From contig NZ_KB898631.1 of NCBI RefSeq assembly GCF_000377705.1, forward strand, positions 84,063-148,062: DNA of 64,000 nt, in the 5' to 3' direction. The number at the start of each line of letters is the position of its first letter. Positions within the stretch are counted from its first letter, which is position 1. The position numbers and the translations under genes were made by a program. The stretch is from Salsuginibacillus kocurii DSM 18087. GTDB taxonomy: Bacteria > Bacillota > Bacilli > Bacillales > Marinococcaceae. Shown piece by piece: positions 24,922 through 33,537 of this stretch. Below the pieces are notes generated by a model. That model made no database searches. It was not told the origin of the DNA and saw nothing but the letters and a program-made list of their open reading frames with translations.

Positions 24922-24969
24922 CCCCGACTTGGGGCAGGAAAAAAGCACAGGGCTTTTTTAGTCTGCCCC
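24922..24969 (-). promoter_or_regulatory. Two mutually exclusive hairpins at the glmS ribosome site
   Basis: On the minus strand GGGGCAG...CTGCCCC (24963-24969 with 24931-24937), extended by AAAAAAGC/GCTTTTTT inside, forms a long hairpin. The same CCCC (24931-24934) can instead pair with GGGG (24922-24925) of the Shine-Dalgarno across a 5-nt loop. The two folds exclude each other. The first frees the ribosome site, the second hides it. Seen in sequence; function inferred. Confidence 0.5.
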
Positions 24970-25074
24970 GCTCGTCTCTTTTATATTTTTAATAGCATAG
25001 AAGGGTGAATAGGTGCCAATGCTTCCGCTCTTAGAAGACACACTTCTCCCTTTGATTGCCAACACCTCAAGGTT

Positions 25075-25212
25075 TGTGCAAAGAGTCACCCCTTTGTTTT
25101 ACCTTGCAGCTTACGGTTGTGGCATCGCAACCGGGAGGCATCCGCCGATCGTTCGATGAACCTCCTCCTCGTCAACTGTAGCACGCGACGGTGTACAGTC
25201 CTGGCGCTTTAA
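25075..25212 (-). ncRNA. glmS ribozyme-riboswitch
   Basis: The conserved core is present in order on the minus strand: AGCGCCAGGACT after the cleavage site (about 25208), GTTGACGAGGAGG, TTCATCGA...ATCGGCGGATGCCTCCCGG, then ACAACCGTAAGCTGCAAG and the P4 hairpin ACAAAGGGGTGACTCTTTG. These match the known self-cleaving element that uses glucosamine-6-phosphate as cofactor and leads to decay of glmS mRNA. It lies between glmM and glmS, about 165 nt upstream of the glmS start, as in Bacillus. Ends are approximate. Confidence 0.96.
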
Positions 25213-25388
25213 TATTTAATTCTGTTCTTCTGTTCCACTAATCCCCCTTTTTTAAACGAATACAGACGAATCGTACTACAGAAATTCAAATCGGTCAATC
25301 ATCAGTCTAGTTGCTTGCTTTTCACGATGAGCCTCGATCTCGCTAGTTTAGTGAAATAGTCTTACAAAATCCTCCTTATAACATAACT

Positions 25389-25434
25389 ATGCGCGGGTAC
25401 CGCAAAATGTGTGTGCAGCCCGCGCATCCTTTTT
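25389..25434. terminator. Hairpin between glmM and the glmS leader
   Basis: ATGCGCGGG and CCCGCGCAT form a 9-bp G/C-rich stem with a 21-nt loop just after the glmM stop. The T-run lies on the plus-strand side only, so on the operon strand it may act as an mRNA stabiliser or pause rather than a full terminator. Confidence 0.5.
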
Positions 25435-25439
25435 CCCGT

Positions 25440-26789
25440 TTATTCTTTCGTCTGCCCCATATGTTCATGAACCACAGCAGCAACCTGGGTTACATATTGG
25501 TCACACAATGCTTCCGTTGGTGCTTCTGCCATGACTCGAATTAATGGTTCCGTTCCTGATGGTCGCACCAGGATGCGGCCATCGCCACCCATTTCTTCTT
25601 CAATTTGCTGGATCGCTTCTTGTATAGCTTCGTTTGTATGAATTTCTTCCCGATTCACCACCCGCACGTTTTCAAGCTTCTGCGGGAACTTCTCCATCTC
25701 GTCGGCTAGTTCTGAGAGCGGCTTTTCTTTTGCCTTCATGATATTGACGAGCTGTAGCGCGGTCATCATGCCGTCGCCGGTCGTGACATGGTCTAAGAAA
25801 ATAATATGACCTGATTGTTCCCCGCCTAGAGTATAACCGCCGCGACGCATTTCTTCCATGACGTAGCGGTCGCCTACTGTCGTTTGTTTCGTCTTGATGT
25901 TATTGGCTTCCAGCGATTTATAAAGGCCAAGGTTGCTCATTACTGTTGTGACAAGGGTGTTATCTTCCAACATGCCTTCTTCTTTCAAGTACTTTGCACA
26001 GATGAACATAATCCGGTCCCCGTCAACAATTCGCCCTTTTTCATCTACCGCAATTAAGCGGTCAGCATCCCCGTCAAAGGCCAAGCCAACATCGGCTCCT
26101 TTTTCTTTTACAACCTGCTGTAAAGCATCAGGATGAGTAGAGCCGACACCCTCGTTAATGTTAATACCATCTGGGTTGTTACCGATAGTAGAGATATTCG
26201 CTTCAAGGTCAGCGAACAGATGTGGTGCCAGCGATGAAGCCGAACCGTGTGCACAATCAAGCGCAACATGAAGGCCCGAAAAGTCTTCCTCTACCGTTTG
26301 CTTAAGGAAATGCATGTATTTCTGTCCGCCTTCAAAATAATCATTCACAAAGCCTAGTTCTGCACCAACAGGGCGAGGCATTTCTTCATCATTTGTTAAA
26401 AGCTCTTCTATTTTTTCTTCTTGTTCATCGCTTAATTTAAACCCGTCAGCGCCGAAGAACTTAATGCCATTGTCCTCAACTGGGTTGTGAGAAGCTGAAA
26501 TCATAATACCAGCATCAGCACTAACAGCTTTGGTCAGATAGGCTACTCCCGGAGTTGAAATCACGCCGAGCCTCATTACTTCTACGCCAATCGAAAGCAG
26601 TCCCGCTACTAGGGCTCCTTCTAACATTTCACCGGAAATTCTCGTATCTCTTCCGATGACTACTTTTGGTTTTTCGCGGTTGTTTGTTATTACATAGCCG
26701 CCGGCACGGCCTAGCTGAAATGCTAATTCCGGGGTTAATTCCTGGTTTGCTACACCACGTACACCATCTGTGCCAAAATGTTTACCCAT
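25440..26789 (-). CDS. glmM: Phosphoglucosamine mutase
   Basis: 449 residues, the family length. Motifs in order: [10 protein letters not shown] at the start, active-site phosphoserine loop [17 protein letters not shown] (about residues 98-115), metal-binding DGDADRLI (about 240-247), sugar-binding GEQSGH (about 325) and phosphate-binding [15 protein letters not shown] at the end. It converts glucosamine-6-phosphate to glucosamine-1-phosphate for peptidoglycan precursor synthesis. AAGGAGAGATCAGACTC precedes ATG 26789. In the cdaA-cdaR-glmM operon GlmM is known to bind and inhibit the diadenylate cyclase CdaA, linking wall synthesis to c-di-AMP. Confidence 0.98.
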   Translation of the reverse strand: MGKHFGTDGVRGVANQELTPELAFQLGRAGGYVITNNREKPKVVIGRDTRISGEMLEGALVAGLLSIGVEVMRLGVISTPGVAYLTKAVSADAGIMISASHNPVEDNGIKFFGADGFKLSDEQEEKIEELLTNDEEMPRPVGAELGFVNDYFEGGQKYMHFLKQTVEEDFSGLHVALDCAHGSASSLAPHLFADLEANISTIGNNPDGININEGVGSTHPDALQQVVKEKGADVGLAFDGDADRLIAVDEKGRIVDGDRIMFICAKYLKEEGMLEDNTLVTTVMSNLGLYKSLEANNIKTKQTTVGDRYVMEEMRRGGYTLGGEQSGHIIFLDHVTTGDGMMTALQLVNIMKAKEKPLSELADEMEKFPQKLENVRVVNREEIHTNEAIQEAIQQIEEEMGGDGRILVRPSGTEPLIRVMAEAPTEALCDQYVTQVAAVVHEHMGQTKE

Positions 26790-26856
26790 GAGTCTGATCT
26801 CTCCTTCTAATCATGCATCCACTACAATTCATGTTGTCTTTATAATGTAGATTACG

Positions 26857-28107
26857 TTAATCCTCGTCATTTGTTTCTTCACTTGCTACTTGGACTTCAA
26901 TCGTATCAGGATCAAGCTCGTATTCTACGTTAGGCAAAGTATCCAGCCTCAGCGGCAATTCCAGCTCGCCATTTTCAAGACTCTCTTCCGGTTCAATATA
27001 TACATTTACATCATTTCTGTCCATACCCTGCAGCACATCGGCTGCCCCGGTAACCGTTACGTCAACTGCCCGGTCAGTGGGAGACAAGACAGAAAACGTC
27101 TCATCTGCCAATGCTCCCATATCAATCGGCAACCCAGAAAATGTTCGTTCTTCAGCTTCAACTACCTCAATATCTACTTCCACTGTCTCTGGTTCTACCC
27201 TGTCTACTTGCGGCGGGGCTTGTATATCTAATTCAACGGTCTCGTCTCCATTAATTTCTTCTAAATCCAACACAACTCCATCAACCATAGAAATTTCATC
27301 TAATACATCATCAGGACCATACAACGTAACCTCTGTCGGGTCATAATTAAGGGATTCAATGCTTAACCCGTCCTCAAGCTCCCCTTCTCGTGTTAAATTT
27401 ACGGGAACCGTTACTGAAGGACTATCAACCTCCACCTCCACGTGTACTTCTTCCGGTGTTACATCAACATCCAATTCATTTCCATACTCACCGTAAACCA
27501 CAACCTCGGCTTGTTCGTCAAATGATTCATCCGCCTCAGAGACATCTACAAAGGCATGTACATCTTCCACCGTCTCTAAGATTGATTCACCAGCTGTTAC
27601 TTCTACTTCTTCCGGCACTGCCGTGACATCTCCGAGGTTATAACCATTTTCAAGTTCGTCTTCATTCTCCACTTCTACATTAACTGGGAAGGAACTCGTT
27701 TGTTTCTCTTCTAGTTCAACTCGGACAAATTCCGGCACAATTGCAACGCCAAGTTCAGCCGGGAAACCGCGATGCTGGATATTCACGTGATGTACACCTG
27801 CCCCTCTTCCTTCTAAATCAACATAGACGTCATAAGAGGGACGGGCAATCTGGAAGAGTCTGAGTGCACTTTGCGGGCCGCTCAAATTCACATCGACCGA
27901 CTCACTCATCTCCACAATTTCGTAATTTTCCTCATCGTAATCTGCGGTCAATTCTACATCTTCTAGCGTATACGTTCCTTCATTAACTGTTGGAAGCACA
28001 CCAGGTTGGTTGTTGATATCGTCCATGTTCACCATCATAAATAACATGAAGGCAATCAACAAGGAGACAAATTTGAGAAACCAATGATTGTTAAACAGTT
28101 TATCCAT
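26857..28107 (-). CDS. cdaR: YbbR-domain protein CdaR, regulator of CdaA
   Basis: 416 residues: one N-terminal membrane helix (WFLKFVSLLIAFMLFMMVNM) and then extracytoplasmic YbbR repeats (about four; e.g. VDVNLSGPQSALRLFQIARP, VEVTAGESILETVEDVHAFVD). Very acidic tail. In Bacillus and relatives CdaR binds CdaA through the membrane and tunes c-di-AMP synthesis. It overlaps cdaA by 8 nt and is followed by glmM, the conserved order. The strong negative charge fits a protein facing a saline outside, but this is inference. Confidence 0.95.
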   Translation of the reverse strand: MDKLFNNHWFLKFVSLLIAFMLFMMVNMDDINNQPGVLPTVNEGTYTLEDVELTADYDEENYEIVEMSESVDVNLSGPQSALRLFQIARPSYDVYVDLEGRGAGVHHVNIQHRGFPAELGVAIVPEFVRVELEEKQTSSFPVNVEVENEDELENGYNLGDVTAVPEEVEVTAGESILETVEDVHAFVDVSEADESFDEQAEVVVYGEYGNELDVDVTPEEVHVEVEVDSPSVTVPVNLTREGELEDGLSIESLNYDPTEVTLYGPDDVLDEISMVDGVVLDLEEINGDETVELDIQAPPQVDRVEPETVEVDIEVVEAEERTFSGLPIDMGALADETFSVLSPTDRAVDVTVTGAADVLQGMDRNDVNVYIEPEESLENGELELPLRLDTLPNVEYELDPDTIEVQVASEETNDED

Positions 28108-28924
28108 TTTTTCGACCTCCCCAATTCCACAGCGATGTGGTGGAGGTTTTTTCTTCAGTTAACAGTTGATTCTCAAGCATCTTGCGCAGTCTTTCTTCAT
28201 CCAAGTCGCGATGGAGGTCGCCGTTTTTTGTTACTGATATTCCACCAGTTTCCTCAGAAACAACAATTGTTAAACAATCGGTCACTTCACTTATACCGAG
28301 GGCAGCCCGGTGGCGCGTTCCGAGTTCCTTCGAAATAAAAGGATTCTCCGAAAGCGGCAAATAACAAGCGGCAGCGGCGATTTCCTGGTCCCGCATAATC
28401 ACTGCTCCATCATGGAGAGGTGCATTCGGTATAAATACGTTTATTAATAATTCTTGTGTAATCGCAGCTTTCATCGGTATGCCAGTCTCAATATAATCAT
28501 TCATCCCTGTTTCATTTTCAATTGAGATTAATGCGCCGATGCGCCGTTTAGCCATATATTTCACTGATTTCATAATAGCGTCAATTGATTTCACCGCGTC
28601 ATCATTTTCCGGGGTGCTAGAGCGGGTGAAGATTCGTCCACGCCCTAACTGCTCAAGTGCACGTCTCAGTTCAGGTTGAAAAATGATAATAATAGCCAAA
28701 AGACCATATGTAACGGCCTGAGTCATAATATATTGAAGGGTCCTCAGTCCAAAGAAGCTGCTAAAAAACCAGATGGCAAGTATAACTGTGATCCCTTTAA
28801 CTAATTGGACCGCTCGAGTACCACGAATAACGGTAATCAGCTTATAGATCACAAAGGCAACGAGCAAGATATCAATCACTTGCCCCAGCAATCGAAAAAA
28901 TTGAACATCTTCACCTGGAAACAT
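28100..28924 (-). CDS. cdaA: Diadenylate cyclase CdaA
   Basis: 274 residues. Three N-terminal membrane helices (about 12-85) are followed by a DisA_N-type cyclase domain with the catalytic motifs DGAVIM (about 172-177) and RHRAALG (about 205-211). Two ATP are joined to c-di-AMP, the essential second messenger that controls potassium and osmolyte uptake. First gene of the operon with cdaR, glmM and glmS. ATG 28924 lies only a short way after AGGAATACG. Length and gene order agree with the B. subtilis gene. Confidence 0.97.
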   Translation of the reverse strand: MFPGEDVQFFRLLGQVIDILLVAFVIYKLITVIRGTRAVQLVKGITVILAIWFFSSFFGLRTLQYIMTQAVTYGLLAIIIIFQPELRRALEQLGRGRIFTRSSTPENDDAVKSIDAIMKSVKYMAKRRIGALISIENETGMNDYIETGIPMKAAITQELLINVFIPNAPLHDGAVIMRDQEIAAAACYLPLSENPFISKELGTRHRAALGISEVTDCLTIVVSEETGGISVTKNGDLHRDLDEERLRKMLENQLLTEEKTSTTSLWNWGGRKNG

Positions 28925-29173
28925 CGTATTCCTCCAGTTTGTCTACCTTTGCTTCGTTTTTCACAAATCCCACACGTAATTATATCATATTTTAGCTAGG
29001 CAAATCTTCTTTCTACCAGAGCGAAAGAAGGTATCTCTCGACCAAGCGGCCGCTCCAATTGCAATTTGTCTTTTCAAATGACGTTCTGCACTTCTCTTCT
29101 TTATAAAAATGCCTGTGTCTTGTCCAATATATACCTTGGCAAAACACAAGCATTTACGTATTTTGAAATGGGC

Positions 29174-29818
29174 TTACTCATTTTCATCACTAGAAGGCCA
29201 CAGTTGAACCGTTAAATCCCTCACTTGGTACCACACCCATTGGACCACTTCGTTCACTTCTTCAATTTCACCTGACACATGGCCGGCGGAAGCCAAATAT
29301 TGCTCACCGCGAATAACAGTTGCATCTCCCTGCACTTCGCCATAGACTTCTAAATCACCATTTCTAACAGTCAGGTCACTCGTTATAACTTCTCCTTCTG
29401 GGACAGTGACTACGCCATTCTCTCGATCAATATGAAAGTTACCAGCACCGCTTACTTCTACTTCCTGAGAGCCAACTGCTGACCAGGATCCCCACACGGT
29501 CGATGACATTAACAAAATAAATACAGCCGCAGCCGCTGCGAGCGGATGCCGTTTTATCCACCGCTTATAACGAGGCGGGGAAACGGGAGGTGTACTTGGG
29601 AGTTGTTTCATCACATCTTCTGTAAAGTTAGGGGGTGCTTCCATATGCGAAGCACTTTGTAAAAAGGCCACGGTTTTTTTGGTTTCATCGTAATAAGCCT
29701 GACAATCTGGGCAGTTTTCTAAATGTTGATAAAATGAGGCACGCTCCTCTGCGTTTAATTCCTCATTCCAATACTTTTGCATACCAACCTTACAGGTGTT
29801 CGAATCTTTTGTCGCCAT
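29174..29818 (-). CDS. rsiW: Anti-sigma-W factor RsiW
   Basis: 214 residues from ATG 29818; the GGGGGGAG six codons inside the longer frame favours this start. A zinc-finger anti-sigma domain lies at the N-terminus (HLENCPDC, the HxxxCxxC motif), then one membrane helix (HPLAAAAAVFILLMSSTVWGSWSAV, about 97-118) and an outer domain rich in beta structure with a bactofilin-like feel (VRNGDLEVYGEVQGDATVIRG). It holds SigW inactive until it is cut by PrsW/RasP-type proteolysis under envelope stress. It starts 15 nt past the sigW stop region; same operon. Confidence 0.92.
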   Translation of the reverse strand: MATKDSNTCKVGMQKYWNEELNAEERASFYQHLENCPDCQAYYDETKKTVAFLQSASHMEAPPNFTEDVMKQLPSTPPVSPPRYKRWIKRHPLAAAAAVFILLMSSTVWGSWSAVGSQEVEVSGAGNFHIDRENGVVTVPEGEVITSDLTVRNGDLEVYGEVQGDATVIRGEQYLASAGHVSGEIEEVNEVVQWVWYQVRDLTVQLWPSSDENE

Positions 29819-29832
29819 TTCATTCTCCCCCC

Positions 29833-30396
29833 TCATGTTCCACCTAAACGTTTTCGAAGAGCTTCCCTTCCTCGGTGAATGTGGGTTTTTACTGTACCTT
29901 CTGGCAGATCAAGAATTTCGCTGATTTCACGAAGAGACTTATCTTCCATGTACTTTAAGATGATAGCAGCCCTGTATTTTGGCGGCAAATAGGATATTTC
30001 TTCCTGGATCCATTCCTGCCACTCCAACCGGATGACTTGGTCTTCTGGCCACTCTTCGGTTGCAGCTAACTGGGAATAACCTGTAAGCCCTTCTGCACCT
30101 TTAACCTCTGCGTCCAAGTAGAGGTCCGGTTTCTTTTTTCTCAATCTATCTATCGAAAGGTTAGTGGCAATACGATAAATCCAGGTCGAAAACTTTCGAT
30201 TCGTATCATACCGGTCAATATTGGTATACGCTCGCACAAATGCTTCCTGGGCAATATCTTGAGCTTCATGAACGTTGCCGGTCATACGGTAAGCGATTTG
30301 ATACACCTGGTTTTTATAAGCTTCAACAATTTCTGCAAATGCTGCTTGATTTCCCTCTTTAACTTCTTTGATTTTGGATTTTATAATTTCATCCAT
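29833..30396 (-). CDS. sigW: ECF sigma factor SigW
   Basis: 187 residues, same length as B. subtilis SigW. Region 2 (AYRMTGNVHEAQDIAQEAFVRAYTNIDRYD...FSTWIYRIATNLSIDRLRK) and region 4 (LPPKYRAAIILKYMEDKSLREISEILDLPEGTVKTHIHRGREALRKRL) are complete. It directs RNA polymerase to detoxification and membrane-protection genes. GGGGGTAAAGCG precedes the ATG. Autoregulated through the promoter at 30437-30462 and followed by rsiW. Identity as SigW rather than another ECF factor is supported by the exact promoter and the rsiW partner. Confidence 0.95.
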   Translation of the reverse strand: MDEIIKSKIKEVKEGNQAAFAEIVEAYKNQVYQIAYRMTGNVHEAQDIAQEAFVRAYTNIDRYDTNRKFSTWIYRIATNLSIDRLRKKKPDLYLDAEVKGAEGLTGYSQLAATEEWPEDQVIRLEWQEWIQEEISYLPPKYRAAIILKYMEDKSLREISEILDLPEGTVKTHIHRGREALRKRLGGT

Positions 30397-30436
30397 TCGC
30401 TTTACCCCCGGTCTTATAAAACCGCTCGTTATGTAA

Positions 30437-30462
30437 TACGGCGCTAAAAAAAGTTGGTTTCA
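30437..30462 (-). promoter_or_regulatory. SigW-type promoter of sigW-rsiW
   Basis: TGAAAC, 16-nt spacer, CGTA on the minus strand, about 40-65 nt before the sigW start: the exact SigW consensus, including the T-run in the spacer. It shows autoregulation. Confidence 0.9.
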
Positions 30463-30550
30463 TTTTTAAATAATTTTTTATGAAAAAAGGTTTCTCCGTG
30501 CTACAATCGGGAATAAGTATTGTAGTTTTCAAGGTTTAAGGAGTGTTTAT

Positions 30551-30721
30551 ATGAATGAAGAAGCACTTCAGCAAGAAATTGAAATAGCTAGAAGGAAATT
30601 GAATGAGCTCGCTGAGAGTAAATCTCTCTTGTCAGATGAAATGGTCGAATTAAGCCGCACACTCGACCACCTTTTAAACCAATACGAGCAAATTCATCGT
30701 GCTGAACAATCGCTTCCATAA
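30551..30721 (+). CDS. Spo0E-like aspartyl-phosphate phosphatase
   Basis: A 56-residue protein starting at ATG 30551 after AAGGAGTGTTTAT. Two helices form a hairpin; the second holds the family signature SDEMVELSRTLDHLLNQY (S..LD core). Members remove phosphate from Spo0A~P and so delay sporulation. It is divergent from sigW and ends before a terminator at 30813. Small size and motif fit the family well; the actual response-regulator target is inferred. Confidence 0.85.
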   Translation: MNEEALQQEIEIARRKLNELAESKSLLSDEMVELSRTLDHLLNQYEQIHRAEQSLP

Positions 30722-30812
30722 CAATCAACTCTTTATCTAGCTTCATCTACTTATAACGAACTGGCTCAGAATACACATTATACCATTTTTGGGGCTAGCT
30801 GTTTAAGAGGAT

Positions 30813-30842
30813 AAGGACCTTTTACAAGGTTCTATTTTTTTT
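30813..30842 (+). terminator. Rho-independent terminator after the Spo0E-like gene
   Basis: AGGACCTT-TTAC-AAGGTTCT followed by eight T; about 90 nt past the stop. Confidence 0.85.
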
Positions 30843-30993
30843 GTGTTATTACCGATAGAAACTGGCTTGCTCAACACCTTATCATTTTCCTAAAAGAGTA
30901 TTTTTTCCTTTTGTTCCCTCCCACCGCTTTGCTAACGGGCTGGCCGGCACATTTCCGAACAGAAGGTTAAACTGAAACCAGTAAAAAAGCGCT

Positions 30994-31022
30994 GAAAAAA
31001 AGCTCCCATTCTAGCAGGGAGC
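30994..31022 (-). terminator. Terminator after tRNA-Gly(TCC)
   Basis: GCTCCC-TGCTAGAAT-GGGAGC followed by TTTTTTT on the minus strand, about 30 nt past the tRNA 3' end. Confidence 0.88.
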
Positions 31023-31052
31023 CTGTTATTATAAAGGTTATTATTTTGGTTT

Positions 31053-31126
31053 TGGAGCGGGTGAGGGGAATCGAACCCCCGTCATTGGCTTGGAAGGCCA
31101 AGGTTTTACCACTAAACTACACCCGC
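31053..31126 (-). tRNA. tRNA-Gly (anticodon TCC)
   Basis: 74 nt with encoded CCA. Acceptor GCGGGTG pairs with CACCCGC, anticodon loop CTTCCAA gives TCC, T-loop GGTTCGATTCC is normal. It stands about 370 nt from the other tRNA genes and has its own terminator. Confidence 0.96.
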
Positions 31127-31442
31127 ATTTCTTGTCATATCAGCTGTTCATTTTGTATGTAAGTTCAGAACGTGTCATTCATTCGTAGTTGCGTAAAGCA
31201 CTACCATTCAAAACGCTTGCAACACAGATAATACTACCATGCTCTTGATCTTACGTCAACTAAAGTAGTCAGAAAATGGAGCAGGCATAAGAGCTTTGTG
31301 TAAAGGCATTAGGTCTCAAATGAGCATACGCTAAACTATCTATCGGACACCTCTTCCGTTATGTGCGGGTAAGTCCTTTACGTTCAACTGTTTCAAGAGA
31401 GAGCACGGAACTCTGTCACTAGCCAACCTTTCTTTCCATATT
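31127..31442. other. Intergenic between two tRNA-Gly genes, nothing seen
   Basis: No gene of useful length and no tRNA-like fold. The right end is the terminator of the tRNA cluster. Confidence 0.4.
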
Positions 31443-31472
31443 AAAAAGGAGACCGCCTAGCAGGCTGTCTCC
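31443..31472 (-). terminator. Terminator of the Glu-Tyr-Lys-Gly tRNA cluster
   Basis: GGAGACAGCCTGCTAGGCGGTCTCC folds as an 11-bp stem with one mismatch and is followed by TTTTT, 23 nt past tRNA-Gly(GCC). Confidence 0.88.
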
Positions 31473-31494
31473 TTATGTGAGTGGGTTTTATTCA

Positions 31495-31569
31495 TGGAGC
31501 GGGAGACGGGATTCGAACCCGCGACCCCCACCTTGGCAAGGTGGTGTTCTACCACTGAACTACTCCCGC
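31495..31569 (-). tRNA. tRNA-Gly (anticodon GCC)
   Basis: 75 nt with CCA. Acceptor GCGGGAG/CTCCCGC, anticodon loop TTGCCAA, T-arm GCGGGTTCGAATCCCGT. Last of four tRNAs read together. Confidence 0.96.
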
Positions 31570-31573
31570 AAAC

Positions 31574-31649
31574 TGGTGAGCCATGGAGGATTCGAACCTC
31601 CGACCCTCTGATTAAAAGTCAGATGCTCTACCAACTGAGCTAATGGCTC
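31574..31649 (-). tRNA. tRNA-Lys (anticodon TTT)
   Basis: 76 nt with CCA. Acceptor GAGCCAT/ATGGCTC, anticodon loop CTTTTAA gives TTT, T-arm GGAGGTTCGAATCCTCC. Confidence 0.96.
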
Positions 31650-31665
31650 CCAACAAATATATAAA

Positions 31666-31750
31666 TGGTGGAGGGGGACGGATTCGAACCGCCGAACCCG
31701 AAGGAGCGGATTTACAGTCCGCCGCGTTTGGCCAACTTCGCTACCCCTCC
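31666..31750 (-). tRNA. tRNA-Tyr (anticodon GTA)
   Basis: 85 nt with the long variable arm of class II and CCA. Acceptor GGAGGGG/CCCCTCC, anticodon loop CTGTAAA gives GTA. Confidence 0.95.
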
Positions 31751-31754
31751 AAAA

Positions 31755-31829
31755 TGGTGACCCGTGCGGGATTCGAACCCGCGTTACCGCCGTGAAAGGG
31801 CGGTGTCTTAACCCCTTGACCAACGGGCC
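31755..31829 (-). tRNA. tRNA-Glu (anticodon TTC)
   Basis: 75 nt with CCA. Acceptor GGCCCGT/ACGGGTC, anticodon loop CTTTCAC gives TTC, T-arm GCGGGTTCGAATCCCGC. First of the four-tRNA transcript. Confidence 0.96.
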
Positions 31830-31861
31830 ATTTTGGCTCAGCCGTTTTGCTGACAAATTAC

Positions 31862-31890
31862 ATTATATACATCACATTTTCTAAACGCAA
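31862..31890 (-). promoter_or_regulatory. SigA promoter of the tRNA cluster
   Basis: TTGCGT, 17-nt spacer, TATAAT on the minus strand, ending about 32 nt before tRNA-Glu. The -10 is perfect. Confidence 0.75.
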
Positions 31891-32237
31891 GGATATTTTT
31901 CATATTTTTTGTTTTCATTTTTTTCAGTCGTTTTTCCTCCTTTTTTTACCCTTCTTAAAAATGACGCATCTTGTCATTTTTGCCTTTCATTCTCTCCTTA
32001 TGCCAAGTTAATTGTTCAGCTTTTAGCTCATAAAAATCACAAGGCGATCAACGTAGGTTAGAAAAGCCTGACGATTTCCTACTTAGCCTCGCCCCATCTC
32101 CAAACATTTAAACTTGCCCACCTCTTCCTCGCCATACCAAATCTAAAGAAAACTTGGCAAAGCCAAGCCTGCGCGTAGGCCGATCCTTAGTTGCACGTAT
32201 ACCGTTTCCTTCAATTATTCATACAATCTTACGGTGT
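31891..32237. other. Intergenic between tRNA cluster and ddl, no gene seen
   Basis: A/T-rich, with T-rich tracts near 31900-31960. No frame with a ribosome site was found; the ddl terminator closes it on the right. Confidence 0.4.
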
Positions 32238-32280
32238 AAAAACACACTGGCTGTCTCTTTAAAAAGAAACAACCAGTGTG
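32238..32280 (-). terminator. Terminator after ddl
   Basis: CACACTGGTTGTTTCTTT pairs with AAAGAGACAGCCAGTGTG (two G-U or mismatched positions) and is followed by TTTTT on the minus strand. Confidence 0.88.
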
Positions 32281-32292
32281 CTAGCTTGCATG

Positions 32293-33516
32293 TTAAGATT
32301 TAGCTCCGTTTTTGCTGCCGCCCTTTGTTCCTTGGGCACTTTGGAGGGAAAATAAGTTGGAGTCGATGGAGAACGTTAATTTTTCTCGTTCACGCTTGCG
32401 CTTTAAAGCCCCTTGTACCAATTGGTCCAACAGACTCTTGTATTCTTTTCCGGCCGGGTCCCACAAATAAAAGGAAAGTGAACCTGGGATGGTGTTAATC
32501 TCATTAACGTAGACTTTACCTGTCGTCTCTTCAATCATAAAATCAATGCGGGAGACACCGCTGCAGCCAAGTGCTTGGAATGTTTGGACCGCAAGCTTTT
32601 GTACTTCTTCTGTACGTTCTTCTGAAAGCTCAGCCGGGATGACGCGGTCAGTATTTTCCATTCCGCCTCCGCCTTTAACCGGATCCCCACCGCCATCTTT
32701 AGAACCTCCGCCTTGATACTTATCTTGATAACTCAAAATTTCTTCAGTTTTCAAGACTTCTTCAATGACTGATGCTTCAGCACGTTCATAATCGCCCACG
32801 ACAGAGCAATTCACTTCTTTCATCTCTTTAAGCATCGGTTCAATCAAAATTTTAAGAGCAAACTGGAAGGCTTCTTCTACAGCCGCTTCCAATTCTTCTC
32901 GGTTACTTGCTGTTCCGATCCCTACACTTGATCCTAGGTTCGCTGGTTTTACAATCACCGGATAACCAAACTTCTGTTCAATTTGATCAAGCCAAGCGCT
33001 TGCTTCCCGGTCCCAGTGCGAAGCATACAGCCACACTTCACCAAGAACGGGCAGATCTTGGTCGCGCAGCACTTGTTTCATGGTGACTTTATCCATTCCA
33101 GTTGCCGAAGATAGCACATCACAGCCGACATACGGCAGACCTAAAAGCTCAAAGAAACCTTGGAGCACACCGTCTTCGCCAAAGGTACCATGGACAATCG
33201 GAAAAGCTACATCTATTTCTGCTACGATTCGTTTACCGAACTTAGGAACCGGGTCTTTTTCAAGGACTACTGTTTCATCTTCTCCTCGTTTCACATTTAC
33301 TTTTTGGGCTTCATTAAGTAAATTATCCAGTTCTTTGTAATTCTCAATTTCCAAAAGGTCTTCACCTGTATACCAATTGCGATCTTTCCCCATATAAATG
33401 GGTACCACTTCATACTTCGTTTCATCCATGGCATGTATGGCCTGGACAGCAGATATCACCGAGACTTCGTGTTCGACCGAAGCCCCTCCAAAAAACACGC
33501 CGACTCTAGTTTTCAT
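32293..33516 (-). CDS. ddl: D-alanine--D-alanine ligase
   Basis: 407 residues, ATP-grasp fold. N-terminal GGASVEHEVSVISA, ATP-binding YPVIVKPANLGSSVGIG, and the catalytic C-terminal region (SRIDFMIEETTGKVYVNEINTIPGSLS). It joins two D-Ala for the peptidoglycan stem. The omega-loop region holds an unusual Gly-rich insert (DKYQGGGSKDGGGDPVKGGG, about residues 261-280), longer than in E. coli DdlB. The C-terminus adds a short Ser/Gly/Lys-rich tail (SAQGTKGGSKNGAKS). ATG 33516 is preceded by GAGGAGGACAC. It directly follows the MurF-like gene (22 nt gap), whose product uses the D-Ala-D-Ala made here. Confidence 0.96.
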   Translation of the reverse strand: MKTRVGVFFGGASVEHEVSVISAVQAIHAMDETKYEVVPIYMGKDRNWYTGEDLLEIENYKELDNLLNEAQKVNVKRGEDETVVLEKDPVPKFGKRIVAEIDVAFPIVHGTFGEDGVLQGFFELLGLPYVGCDVLSSATGMDKVTMKQVLRDQDLPVLGEVWLYASHWDREASAWLDQIEQKFGYPVIVKPANLGSSVGIGTASNREELEAAVEEAFQFALKILIEPMLKEMKEVNCSVVGDYERAEASVIEEVLKTEEILSYQDKYQGGGSKDGGGDPVKGGGGMENTDRVIPAELSEERTEEVQKLAVQTFQALGCSGVSRIDFMIEETTGKVYVNEINTIPGSLSFYLWDPAGKEYKSLLDQLVQGALKRKREREKLTFSIDSNLFSLQSAQGTKGGSKNGAKS

Positions 33517-33537
33517 TGTTGTGTCCTCCTCGAAACA

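Noticed and set aside
27390..27626. Pro/His/Leu-rich frame opposite cdaR
   Set aside because: It is a shadow of a strongly acidic coding sequence, without ribosome site.
31560..31856. Open frame across the tRNA cluster
   Set aside because: It lies over tRNA-Lys, -Tyr and -Glu with conserved tRNA folds, so the frame is a chance result.
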